The position numbers and the translations under genes were made by a program. This document shows positions 54,701 to 62,948 of a stretch of 64,000 bases of DNA, one piece after another. The notes under the pieces are model-generated. The model made no database searches and was not told the DNA's origin. It worked only from the letters and a program-made list of their open reading frames with translations. The stretch comes from Sunxiuqinia sp963678245 (GTDB taxonomy: Bacteria > Bacteroidota > Bacteroidia > Bacteroidales > Prolixibacteraceae): contig OZ223309.1 of the NCBI GenBank assembly GCA_965140765.1, positions 2,294,001 to 2,358,000 of the forward strand. Direction: 5' to 3'. How positions within the stretch are numbered: the first letter of the stretch is position 1; each line of letters opens with the position of its first letter.

Positions 54701-55366
54701 CTAAATCAACAGCGAAAAGTCAAATTCTTGATAACAAGTGATTGCATAATCGATGATTGCTCGATCCCGGAAATCAGTATTATCTTTTGTAAGGGCGATC
54801 GTTTTCATTCCGGCCTTTTTGGCTGCCAGCAAGCCGGATAAAGAGTCTTCAACGGCAACACAGTTCCCAGGCTTCATCCCCAGCTTTTTAATGACGCTGA
54901 GATAGACCGACGGATCCGGTTTGCCCTCCGGTTCATGCTCCGCCGAAGAAACCGCATCAAAATAATGTTTCAGTGCCAGTTTTTCCAACACAACCGGAAT
55001 CAGTGCCGATGGCGAATTTGTTGCTAAGCCGATTTTATATCCTTTTAATTTTAGTTCTCTTATCAATTCCCCGATTCCATCAATGGCTTTTCCCTCCTCT
55101 TCAACCAAGCCGGCTACACGTTTTATAACAGCTTTTTCGATTTCAGCTAACGATTTGTCTTGCCATGGGCTCCTCTCAAACCAGAACCGGGTTACTTCGC
55201 TTGTGGTCATGTTTTCTGTGACTTTACACAGTTCATCCGACAATTTCACACCCACTGACGAAAAAACTTCATATTCAGCCTGCTTCCATAAGTTGCAGGA
55301 ATCAATGATCACCCCATCCATATCGAATATAATGGCTTTTATCTCATTCCCTGTTTTTTGAATCAT
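54701..55366 (-). CDS. HAD-superfamily sugar-phosphate phosphatase (HxpB/beta-phosphoglucomutase-like)
   Basis: 221 residues, cytoplasmic. Motif I is FDMDGVIIDS with nucleophile Asp and Asp+2 acid/base. Motif II is ATNSPSA, motif III Lys is in GKPDPSVY, and motif IV is VEDSLSGLLAAKKAG. An alpha-helical cap (about residues 20-85, RFWFERSPWQDKS) matches 2-deoxyglucose-6-phosphate/hexitol-phosphate phosphatases. The likely role is dephosphorylation of a sugar or polyol phosphate; the substrate is uncertain. It lies 63 bp downstream of the ketopantoate-reductase-like gene in the same direction. Confidence 0.85.
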   Translation of the reverse strand: MIQKTGNEIKAIIFDMDGVIIDSCNLWKQAEYEVFSSVGVKLSDELCKVTENMTTSEVTRFWFERSPWQDKSLAEIEKAVIKRVAGLVEEEGKAIDGIGELIRELKLKGYKIGLATNSPSALIPVVLEKLALKHYFDAVSSAEHEPEGKPDPSVYLSVIKKLGMKPGNCVAVEDSLSGLLAAKKAGMKTIALTKDNTDFRDRAIIDYAITCYQEFDFSLLI

Positions 55367-55429
55367 ATTCTGTTGTTGAAAATTTATAAGTCATTATTAT
55401 TCTTTTTCAGCCAGATAAACGGCAAGGTT

Positions 55430-56350
55430 TTAGTCAACTTTAATTTGGGACTTCAAACCAATCATTTCACCTAATAGCCTGGTATTCGTTACCAGTTCAG
55501 GCATTCCGATTTCATTGGCAAGCCTCGAAATCTCAAGGTTTAAACTTTCTATTTCAGTTCTCCTTTTATTTCGAATATCCTCATAAGTAGAAATAAGCTG
55601 CCCATCTGACCGCCTGCTTATCAGCACCAATTTACCTTCAATCTCTTTTTGGTCGAGTTCAACTTCATATTTACCGGCCAAAGCTACACATTCTCCGATG
55701 ATGATGCTCGCCAGTTTTACGGCTTCTGAATTTCTATAAAAAATCCCGTTATCAATTTCAAGTAGTGGACAAATCGAATTGAAGGCACAATTTATGACCA
55801 CTTTAATCCAAACGTGCTTCGAAATATCGGGAACACTTTCAAAGCTAAAATAAGGTGTATCAATATGGTCTATTAGCTCATCCTGATTAGAATTATGTTG
55901 CTGTATTTTTCCGATTGGAGAAGCCGCAACCGTTTTAAATGCAATCTCATTTTCGCTTTGGATCTGGCTTGTTGAAAACAGGACACAGCGATATACCTCT
56001 TCAAAAGAGGCAAAAGGGCGTTCTATGTTAAGACCATTTTGAAGCAAGATAATTGAAAAACTGCCTTTTTTATCGTTTAGTATTTGGGCTAGTTTAGCAT
56101 TGGCAAATGTTTTGGTCGCAATCAATACAACACCATTAATATCGGTCAAATTACTAATGGTAGTAGTCGTTATTTTCTGCTGAAATTTCTGATGATCCTG
56201 ATTTGTTACTGTTATCAGGGTTTCTTCATCAGGTAGGTTATCCACACTTCCCCTGACCAGAACAACATTCTTTTTTTCATGTTGTAGAAAAACAGCCAAC
56301 GCCTTTCCAATTGCTCCTGAACCAATGATGTAGATTTTATTATTTTTCAT
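55430..56350 (-). CDS. 2-dehydropantoate 2-reductase-like protein (ApbA/PanE family)
   Basis: 306 residues. The N-terminal Rossmann fold starts with IYIIGSGAIGKALAVFL (NADP-binding). The C-terminal helical domain has the conserved KVVINCAFNSICPL segment with the likely catalytic Lys (about residue 186). Family members reduce ketopantoate to pantoate for coenzyme A synthesis. No other pan gene is nearby, and the basic residue pattern after the first strand (VLVRGSVDN) differs slightly from classical PanE, so a related 2-keto acid substrate is possible. Confidence 0.78.
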   Translation of the reverse strand: MKNNKIYIIGSGAIGKALAVFLQHEKKNVVLVRGSVDNLPDEETLITVTNQDHQKFQQKITTTTISNLTDINGVVLIATKTFANAKLAQILNDKKGSFSIILLQNGLNIERPFASFEEVYRCVLFSTSQIQSENEIAFKTVAASPIGKIQQHNSNQDELIDHIDTPYFSFESVPDISKHVWIKVVINCAFNSICPLLEIDNGIFYRNSEAVKLASIIIGECVALAGKYEVELDQKEIEGKLVLISRRSDGQLISTYEDIRNKRRTEIESLNLEISRLANEIGMPELVTNTRLLGEMIGLKSQIKVD

Positions 56351-56719
56351 AGGCTTTACTTCTGATTAACTACTATTGCACAATATTTCATCAATTAACA
56401 CAATACCAATTGTATGGTTTATCCTTACACCAAGAAGATTTTTCAGAAAAGGCTTTGATGAGTTTTTGCAAATGAGAAATAACCTCGAAAAAGAAGGTTA
56501 ATGAGGTTACTATACATAGCAAACAATTAATTGTCCCTGATCAAATTCTCACTTACTTTTATCATCGTGTCTTCTTCTTCTGGTTTATGATTCACACCTT
56601 CCCTTTTTAAGAAGCTTTGAAGATAGTTACAACCCGACCAATTAGGAAACCGGAACAATATACTATACCATGTTTGAATTACAAATAGTATTTTCTGAAC
56701 CCCTTGTTTTTATAAGCCC

Positions 56720-56782
56720 CGCGGCAGGTTTTCCCCCTCCATCGGCAGTTTGAACGCTCCCTTCGGCAAGTTGACTGCTCTA
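56720..56782. repeat. Three degenerate 21-nt tandem repeats
   Basis: Units start CGCGGCAGGTTT (56720), ATCGGCAGTTTG (56741) and TTCGGCAAGTTG (56762), with a weaker fourth (CGGAAGAATTTG, 56783). The period is exactly 21 nt, seven codons. Minus-strand translation gives heptads such as AVNLPKG, AFKLPME and GENLPRG. No start or domain surrounds it, so it is probably a relic. Confidence 0.5.
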
Positions 56783-57040
56783 CGGAAGAATTTGATTTGT
56801 CCATTCTTTCCTTTGTATCATGTCATTTCAAAAGCCTTACATTTAAACTTCTACTTGTTTGGTGTTTGCTTGATGAAGTAAGACGGCGGTCCGTAGTGAT
56901 TAGGATTGACCATCACTTATTCGGAATTAGTTAGAGCAGCATCCAAAACAATAGTTGTAAATGCGAGCACTCTTTCGTTCTTTCTATTAATTATTAGAAG
57001 ATAAGAAAATGTAAACTTAGATTTGCTAAAAGCAAAAAAA

Positions 57041-57060
57041 CCTCGCCATTCCTGGCGAGG
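57041..57060 (-). terminator. Rho-independent terminator of the REC-GT2 gene
   Basis: CCTCGCC pairs with GGCGAGG around loop ATTCCT. On the minus strand it is followed by TTTTTTT (57040-57034). It lies about 190 bp after the REC-GT2 stop codon, leaving an unusually long 3' untranslated stretch. Confidence 0.85.
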
Positions 57061-57247
57061 CTCACACTAACTAAACCTATAGACCTGGACAACAGGCCCC
57101 TCCCTCTCTCATCACCTATTTGGTTACAGTAACCCAAACATCATAACAAACCTTTTCTCGAAACACACTGTATCCAAACTGGTCTTCATCTATTCTTTTT
57201 ATTTCTCTTTCATTCACTCCAAGTCACAATACAATCTGTACAATCAA

Positions 57248-58435
57248 TCAACTAAGGGTATTCGCTATCATCAACATTGGCGTGTTGTTATTTTTTTTTA
57301 TACGATAGTTCCAGCCAATTTGCGCAAGCTGAAAGACAATTTTAATGGAGTCTTTCATCGATAGTTTCGATCCGTCAGCATGGATCCAGCGCTTCAATGG
57401 TTGCTCACAGATGTAATTTTGCGCTTTGGTGCTACCGTAGTGTATTCTCATTCGCATAAAAATTTCGACATCGAATAACCAACGGGTTAAAAACTTGCGG
57501 TTAAATGCAATCGGTATAATTTCTTTATCCATAATTTTAGCTCCGCACTGCGTATCTTTAAAGTCCATGCCCAGAATTTTCCGGATGATGAAATTAATGG
57601 TGAGGCTGATAATTTTACGAGCCGACTCTTTTGTGATGTTCGCTCCCATGCGGCTGATTCTGGAACCACTGACAATTTTAAAATTCGAAGTCTCAATGGT
57701 TTTTGTTAAGTCATCAAAGTCTGACAAGTCAGTCGACAAATCGGCATCCAAAAAGCCAATGTAATCCAAGTCTGAATAATTTGCCATGTGTAACATTCCC
57801 AAGCGCACTGCTTCCGCTTTTCCACCGTTCTTTTCGCAATTATAAACAGTCACATAATCTTCACGGCCTTTTTTCAATTCGTGTAAAACTTCCAGCGTAT
57901 TATCGCGGCTTCCATCGTTTACAAAGCAAAGGTGATAACCCGAATGGCGATCTACAAAATCTGTAAATTCTTTGCTTAACAATCTTTTTTCTTCATTATA
58001 ACAAGGGATAACTACTCCTACACATCGTTTCTGAATAATGGTATTTGCTGAAGAAACTTTCGTTGCCGGTGCTTTTCCCGGGCCAATTAATCTTTTCACC
58101 CGAGCACTCACTTCGTCTAAGCTCAACGGCTTTTTCATGTAGTCGTCAATTCCGAGTTCGTAGCATTCTACGATTAATTTGTCGTCAGTGATTCCTGAAA
58201 GAACCATTACCGGAATCGTTGATTGAACTTCCAAACGAATAAATTTCACCATTTCAATTCCTGATACGTCAGGAATATTCATATCAACGATTACCAGGTT
58301 CGGTCCAAAATCACCAAAAGCCTCTATTCCTTCTTTCACTGATCGAGCTGTTCTTACTTCGTATCCTAATTCTTTTAATCTTCTTTCTAGTGGTAATAAT
58401 ACCAGTTGTTGATCGTCAATTGCTAATACTTTCAT
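57248..58435 (-). CDS. Response-regulator receiver fused to a GT2 glycosyltransferase
   Basis: 395 residues in two domains. Residues 1-118 are a complete receiver: acidic pair D7-D8, phospho-acceptor D51 in IVDMNIPD, switch Ser in VLSGITDD, and the conserved Lys-Pro in YMKKPLSLDE. After a linker (about 119-135), residues 136-380 are a GT-A family 2 transferase: VVIPCYNEEKRL, FVNDGSRDNT, the metal-binding DAD in LDADLSTD, and DTQCGAKIMD, close to dolichyl/polyprenyl-phosphate glucosyltransferases. No DNA-binding domain is present. The predicted enzyme would be switched by phosphorylation from an unknown kinase. It is monocistronic and divergent from the membrane-protein operon. Confidence 0.88.
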   Translation of the reverse strand: MKVLAIDDQQLVLLPLERRLKELGYEVRTARSVKEGIEAFGDFGPNLVIVDMNIPDVSGIEMVKFIRLEVQSTIPVMVLSGITDDKLIVECYELGIDDYMKKPLSLDEVSARVKRLIGPGKAPATKVSSANTIIQKRCVGVVIPCYNEEKRLLSKEFTDFVDRHSGYHLCFVNDGSRDNTLEVLHELKKGREDYVTVYNCEKNGGKAEAVRLGMLHMANYSDLDYIGFLDADLSTDLSDFDDLTKTIETSNFKIVSGSRISRMGANITKESARKIISLTINFIIRKILGMDFKDTQCGAKIMDKEIIPIAFNRKFLTRWLFDVEIFMRMRIHYGSTKAQNYICEQPLKRWIHADGSKLSMKDSIKIVFQLAQIGWNYRIKKNNNTPMLMIANTLS

Positions 58436-58629
58436 GATGTTTGATGTTTGTTTGTGTTTGCGTTTATTTTTTAATTCTAATTCGAAAGTATATTGATTTT
58501 GAATGCGCTAAGTTGTTTTTTAGATCAGTAGTTTCATAAGGTTCGACGAATGGCATTTATCTTTAGATTAAAGAAGTGGACGTTTGCCTAGTTATTTTTA
58601 TATTTATAAAAAAGAATGAACTTTACTTG
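58436..58629. promoter_or_regulatory. Divergent promoter region
   Basis: A 194-bp AT-rich interval between the divergent REC-GT2 and polytopic membrane protein genes. Both must start transcription here, so the two units may be co-regulated. No clear operator or consensus promoter was picked out. Confidence 0.4.
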
Positions 58630-61600
58630 ATGCCTGAAAAATCCAATAAATATCTTATTGCGGCTTTACTCATTGGTTTGGTATTTCACGGGTCGATCCT
58701 GTTTTTCACATTGGAAAATACGTACGACGCTTTAATTCACCAGTTTTTTGCCGGTCATTACGCCCAACATTGGTTCGAATCGTGGAGTTATAAATGGTAC
58801 ACTGGTTTTACAGTAATGGGCTACCCCCCGCTGGTTCACCAGATCATTGCCTTATTTTCATTGATTGGCGGACTAAAATTTGGGCTTTTTGCCGTTGGCT
58901 ATATCAGCATTGTACTATTTATAACCGGGGTTTTCCGTTTTTCATTGGTCATTACAGGCAGTCGTACCATTGCTGGCTACGGGGCAATTGTGGCATCACT
59001 CTCTTCTTTCTTTGTAGAAACGCTCCATATTTTTGGCCAGCTGCCCAGCATTGTTGGTATTTCAATATTAATGCATGCGCTGCCCGAAATTTATCTTTGG
59101 ATCAAAAAAGGAAAACTCATTTATCTGGTGCGTTCAATTTCGTTAATTGCCGTTACCGTAACTTCGCATCATGTAACGCCAATTTTTGGAATGGTTTTCT
59201 TCATTTTTCCGCTGATTGGAATGGTCATTATGGATGTGTCGCGCGAACGGGTCAACTCTATGAAAGAGGTTACGCTGCGTATTTTTATTCAATCATTCTT
59301 CAAATTATTAAAACGAATTATAGTTTTCGGAGGATTTGCATTGGAGGTGATTGTGGTTTGCATCTTTCCTTATTGGGTCAATTCAAAAGCCAATCCTATT
59401 ACACAGGTTCCAATTCCACACGGAAGCCGCGACAATTTTCTGGAAGTAACCTCTTCCGGTTTGGTTTTCTTTTTAATTCCTTGGGGAATTTTATTGCTCT
59501 TTCTCCCCTATATTTTTTATCGCTATTATTCAAAAAGGTATTTATTTTTCGGCTTATCCATCAGCCTGCTTACTCTTTTAGGAAGCGGTGGAACAACACC
59601 ACTTCCGCGAAAATTACTCGGCGATACCGCTTTCAATATTTTAACACTTGACCGTTTTACCCTTTGGGCCTCAATTATGTCGCTCCCGATGTTTGGCGAG
59701 TTTGCTTATCGTTTTGTTGAAGGCGATTTAAAAGTAGCCTTGCAACAGCGTTTTGGAGCCGTTTATCATCGGATGCTTGGAGGATTTATTGCTGCCCTCT
59801 TTTTGTTTACCTGCGCATTCACCGTCAGTCTGGGATATTTCCGGCCAATGCAGCCTCAAAAAATAGATATGCTGCCCATCACAAACTTTCTGAGCCAGGA
59901 CCAACACGACCATTGGCGCTACCTCACTCTGGGTTTTGGCGACCAAATGGCCTGGCTGTCGGCACAAACCAGCGCACTTACAGTTGATGGAAATTACCAT
60001 TCGGCCCGGCGCTTACCCGAGTTAACCACTCGAGCCGTGGAACGACTTGAGAATTCAAAGTTCAGGGGAGTTGAAGGAATTGGCTCCTTGCAGCAATTTT
60101 TGACGGTGCCCGATAAATTCAACCTGAAATACATTTTCGCGAATGATAAATTTTACGACCCGCTTCTCTATTTCTGCGGGTGGCAACGGCTGCAAACTTT
60201 GGAAAATGGTATCATGGTTTGGGAAAAACTCAATGTTCCACCGTTATCTAAAATTTTACCAAAAGAAGACGTGCCTGTTGTCTTGAAACTGATGTGGGGA
60301 ATCATTCCGATATTAACTGTTATCCTGGCGTTTATATTCAATGTTCAAATGATTTGGCACCAAGCTCTAAAAATCAAAATAAAGCATCATCATCCCGACT
60401 TTCAAAATTTTAAATTACCCTATCAACGGTTTTCAAATCGCTTAATTACGATCAACCATATCTGGGCCTTCTTTATTTTTGGCTGTATTTTATACGGAAC
60501 ATATTTGCTTTATATCCAGAATACAGCTCAAATCAGCGTTAAAAATGTGGTGAAATCTTATTATGATGCGCTCGATTTCAAGGAATTTAAACGTGCCCAT
60601 TCTTATATTGATCCGGCGTCGGGAAAAACCATGGCTCAATATATGCTCGAAGTTTCGGTGAGCGACGGTATTCTAAGTTCGTATGCAAAGCTCAATGCCA
60701 TCGAGGTAAATGTGGTTCAGCAAAACGACACGGCGGCAAAAGTAGAAGCCGTTACACATTGGATAACACCGCTGGAGAATGTCAAAAAAGTGGATCATCA
60801 CGAAATCATAAAAAAACAAGGCAAATGGTTTATCAAACCAACAACGCTTGATACAGATATTCCTCCCAACCAGCTATTTTCAGATAACATCACTGATTTT
60901 TATAACCACGGACGAAGACGAATTACCACACAGCAAACGTACCACGAGGATGTATTAAAACAACCGGTACTTGAAATTCTTTCGGCCAGCCTGGTAAAAA
61001 AAGGCAGCCGATATGCCATTGTTGGCGAGGTGCAAAATGTTGATCATGTACCGGCTGATGTCGTATTAAAAGCCACGCTGTACGATGCCCAAAATAATGA
61101 ACTCGCCACTTACAATGCAAAAGACGTTATTAAACACAAATTAATGCCCAAGGAAATTAGCAGCTTTCGCATCGATTTTGAAGCAATTGCCTGGTTAAAA
61201 CAAGGGGAATCGGTGCCCGAAACTTTTGATCCAGAGCAGTTCACACCAGTTGAATTTGAAGAAAAACCTATAAATTTTGATTTGCAATGTGCCGGAAATG
61301 TAGCAACCACCGATTTATATAAAAAAGTGGCACTTTCCGACCTCGAAATTAGCGAGAATCACTTAACCGGTACACTTTTTAATTATGGAACGCAGGAAGT
61401 TACCATTCCTCAGTTGCTTGTTTCCTATTTTGATGAAACCAAACAACTGCGTTGGGTTGATAAAATGTACCTGGCAGACGGCATCCGTGTACAGCGCAAG
61501 CAATTTTTTAACTACTCTATTCAAGATATTGAAGAAATTGAAATCATACGTTCATCGCTCGAAAACTGTTATGTAAACGGATTGCCGAATAAATCCATTG

Positions 61601-61722
61601 CTGAAAAAATCATTCCCAACCGCAATTGGGAGCAGCATCAAAAAGATTTTCAGGTAATTCCCGGTGATGAAACAAGATTTGTCAATATTCAAATCAATAA
61701 TTATATCGGAAACTTATTTTAA
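58630..61722 (+). CDS. Large polytopic membrane protein, GT-C-like with extracytoplasmic C-terminus
   Basis: The ATG at 58630 (MPEKSNKYLIAALLIG) is the better start; the frame is open from 58576. About 1030 residues. About ten membrane helices lie in residues 5-400, a soluble loop follows, two more helices lie near 555 and 620, and the last 400 residues are extracytoplasmic. The first large loop has TYDALIHQFFAGHYAQHW followed by WYTGFTVMGYPPLVHQ, resembling GT-C glycosyltransferase-type membrane enzymes or 6-pyruvoyl-tetrahydropterin-synthase-related membrane proteins. An NTF2-like segment (VVKSYYDALDFKEFKRAHSY) opens the C-terminal part. It probably handles a polyprenyl-linked sugar made by the divergent GT2. 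I cannot name a family with certainty. Confidence 0.65.
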   Translation: MPEKSNKYLIAALLIGLVFHGSILFFTLENTYDALIHQFFAGHYAQHWFESWSYKWYTGFTVMGYPPLVHQIIALFSLIGGLKFGLFAVGYISIVLFITGVFRFSLVITGSRTIAGYGAIVASLSSFFVETLHIFGQLPSIVGISILMHALPEIYLWIKKGKLIYLVRSISLIAVTVTSHHVTPIFGMVFFIFPLIGMVIMDVSRERVNSMKEVTLRIFIQSFFKLLKRIIVFGGFALEVIVVCIFPYWVNSKANPITQVPIPHGSRDNFLEVTSSGLVFFLIPWGILLLFLPYIFYRYYSKRYLFFGLSISLLTLLGSGGTTPLPRKLLGDTAFNILTLDRFTLWASIMSLPMFGEFAYRFVEGDLKVALQQRFGAVYHRMLGGFIAALFLFTCAFTVSLGYFRPMQPQKIDMLPITNFLSQDQHDHWRYLTLGFGDQMAWLSAQTSALTVDGNYHSARRLPELTTRAVERLENSKFRGVEGIGSLQQFLTVPDKFNLKYIFANDKFYDPLLYFCGWQRLQTLENGIMVWEKLNVPPLSKILPKEDVPVVLKLMWGIIPILTVILAFIFNVQMIWHQALKIKIKHHHPDFQNFKLPYQRFSNRLITINHIWAFFIFGCILYGTYLLYIQNTAQISVKNVVKSYYDALDFKEFKRAHSYIDPASGKTMAQYMLEVSVSDGILSSYAKLNAIEVNVVQQNDTAAKVEAVTHWITPLENVKKVDHHEIIKKQGKWFIKPTTLDTDIPPNQLFSDNITDFYNHGRRRITTQQTYHEDVLKQPVLEILSASLVKKGSRYAIVGEVQNVDHVPADVVLKATLYDAQNNELATYNAKDVIKHKLMPKEISSFRIDFEAIAWLKQGESVPETFDPEQFTPVEFEEKPINFDLQCAGNVATTDLYKKVALSDLEISENHLTGTLFNYGTQEVTIPQLLVSYFDETKQLRWVDKMYLADGIRVQRKQFFNYSIQDIEEIEIIRSSLENCYVNGLPNKSIAEKIIPNRNWEQHQKDFQVIPGDETRFVNIQINNYIGNLF

Positions 61723-62948
61723 TGAAACAGTTCGTCAACATAGCATGTCTTTTATTTATACTGTTCTCATTACAACAGGCACAGGGGCAACCTGACGAAG
61801 AAATTAAGCTGCTCACCAATAATCAGTCGTTTACAGCCGGCGATAAAATCGAGCTGAATTTCCAAGTTACGACCGACGAATTTCCACATTTATTTGTGCA
61901 CGGCTCCTATGGTTCAACGGTGGTCACACCAACGCAAAAAGGAAAAACAATTCGTTATTCGCTCCCGGCACTCATTTGCAAAAAAACCGGAACGATCAAC
62001 TGGCAATTGCTATCCAGGCAAACTCAATTACTAAAAGGAAACTTTAAAATTTTGCCCAAAGTAAACGCGGTTGCCGAACCGGAATGCTATTTCGGGCCGC
62101 GCCAAATTCAGGCCGGAAACCGTGACTATTCGATGTTGGTTGTCGTGCCAACCGATTTGTTGGACAACCCGCTCCCCGAAGGTACTCCGGTAACCATTAA
62201 ACATCAATTTCTACAAGCAAATTTTTCGGACGAACTTGAAATAAAAAATGCCATAGCCTGGAAAAATTTTTACACGCGTACGACAACGGGAACCATCTTC
62301 GTTTCAGCCAACTGCATGGGCAAAAGTTCGAAAGAATTAATCAGTGAAATTTATCCTGAAAATGCTTCTGATTTCAACATTTTTTATTCACGCCACCATC
62401 AATTTGCCGATGGCAACGAAGTAACCACTTTCACCACATCGGCAATTCGTGACACATACGGAAATCTGATCAGTGATGGAACCCTGGTCAGTTTTATCAT
62501 TCAAAAACCGGATGGTGCCAAACTCCAGGTAGGTGGATTAACAGTGAACGGACAAGCCAAAGCCCAGATCATTCATCCCGATCATCCAACTTCGTGGCAA
62601 ATAAAAGCGTATGTAACCGGACTGGCCGAGAGCAACGAACTAAACATTCAGTATAAATCGATTCTTGCTGATTTTAAAATTTCTTATTCAAAAGAAAAAC
62701 AACTGCTTACGGTTGGCCCACTTACCAGCTTTATGAACCAGTTGATACCGGATGGAGTTCGCGTTAAACTGGCGTTGAAAAGCGATTCTGTTCTGGTGGA
62801 CCAATTGGCCGAAAATACAAAGAACGGATACGCCCGGTTTCTTATTCAAAAAGACTTTTACCAGCAAGCAAATTACGATATTACAATCGACGCATTAGGA
62901 ATTTCAAAAACAATTCATATCAATCAAAATGATGGTCTCACTCAATAA
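61722..62948 (+). CDS. Secreted protein with Ig-like (invasin-type) domains
   Basis: 408 residues. Its ATG overlaps the upstream TAA by one base (TAATG), implying translational coupling. The signal peptide ends QQAQGQ. Beta-sandwich segments are visible: FTAGDKIELNFQVTTDEFPH, TDLLDNPLPEGTPVTIKHQF, TSAIRDTYGNLISDGTLVSFI and LIPDGVRVKLALK. The phrase types D-YGN-ISDGT-VSF are characteristic of bacterial Ig-like group 1 (invasin/intimin) domains. There is no catalytic motif. It is a likely structural or binding partner of the polysaccharide machinery encoded around it. Confidence 0.68.
   Translation: MKQFVNIACLLFILFSLQQAQGQPDEEIKLLTNNQSFTAGDKIELNFQVTTDEFPHLFVHGSYGSTVVTPTQKGKTIRYSLPALICKKTGTINWQLLSRQTQLLKGNFKILPKVNAVAEPECYFGPRQIQAGNRDYSMLVVVPTDLLDNPLPEGTPVTIKHQFLQANFSDELEIKNAIAWKNFYTRTTTGTIFVSANCMGKSSKELISEIYPENASDFNIFYSRHHQFADGNEVTTFTTSAIRDTYGNLISDGTLVSFIIQKPDGAKLQVGGLTVNGQAKAQIIHPDHPTSWQIKAYVTGLAESNELNIQYKSILADFKISYSKEKQLLTVGPLTSFMNQLIPDGVRVKLALKSDSVLVDQLAENTKNGYARFLIQKDFYQQANYDITIDALGISKTIHINQNDGLTQ

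Larger units (their letters stand above)
56351..57247. other. Intergenic region with a 21-nt tandem array
   Basis: About 900 bp without an intact gene. It holds a short degenerate tandem repeat (56720-56782), the terminator of the REC-GT2 gene (57041-57060) and otherwise featureless sequence. The left part should contain the promoter for the ketopantoate-reductase-like gene. Confidence 0.55.

Noticed and set aside
54656..54841. Short plus-strand frame right of the IS element, considered as the resumed integrase
   Set aside because: The translation (RDETEIPSWIDFYLNQQRKV) has no integrase catalytic motif and overlaps the HAD gene end.
56720..56790. CRISPR-like array
   Set aside because: Units are contiguous, degenerate and 21 nt long with no spacers, and no cas gene is present.
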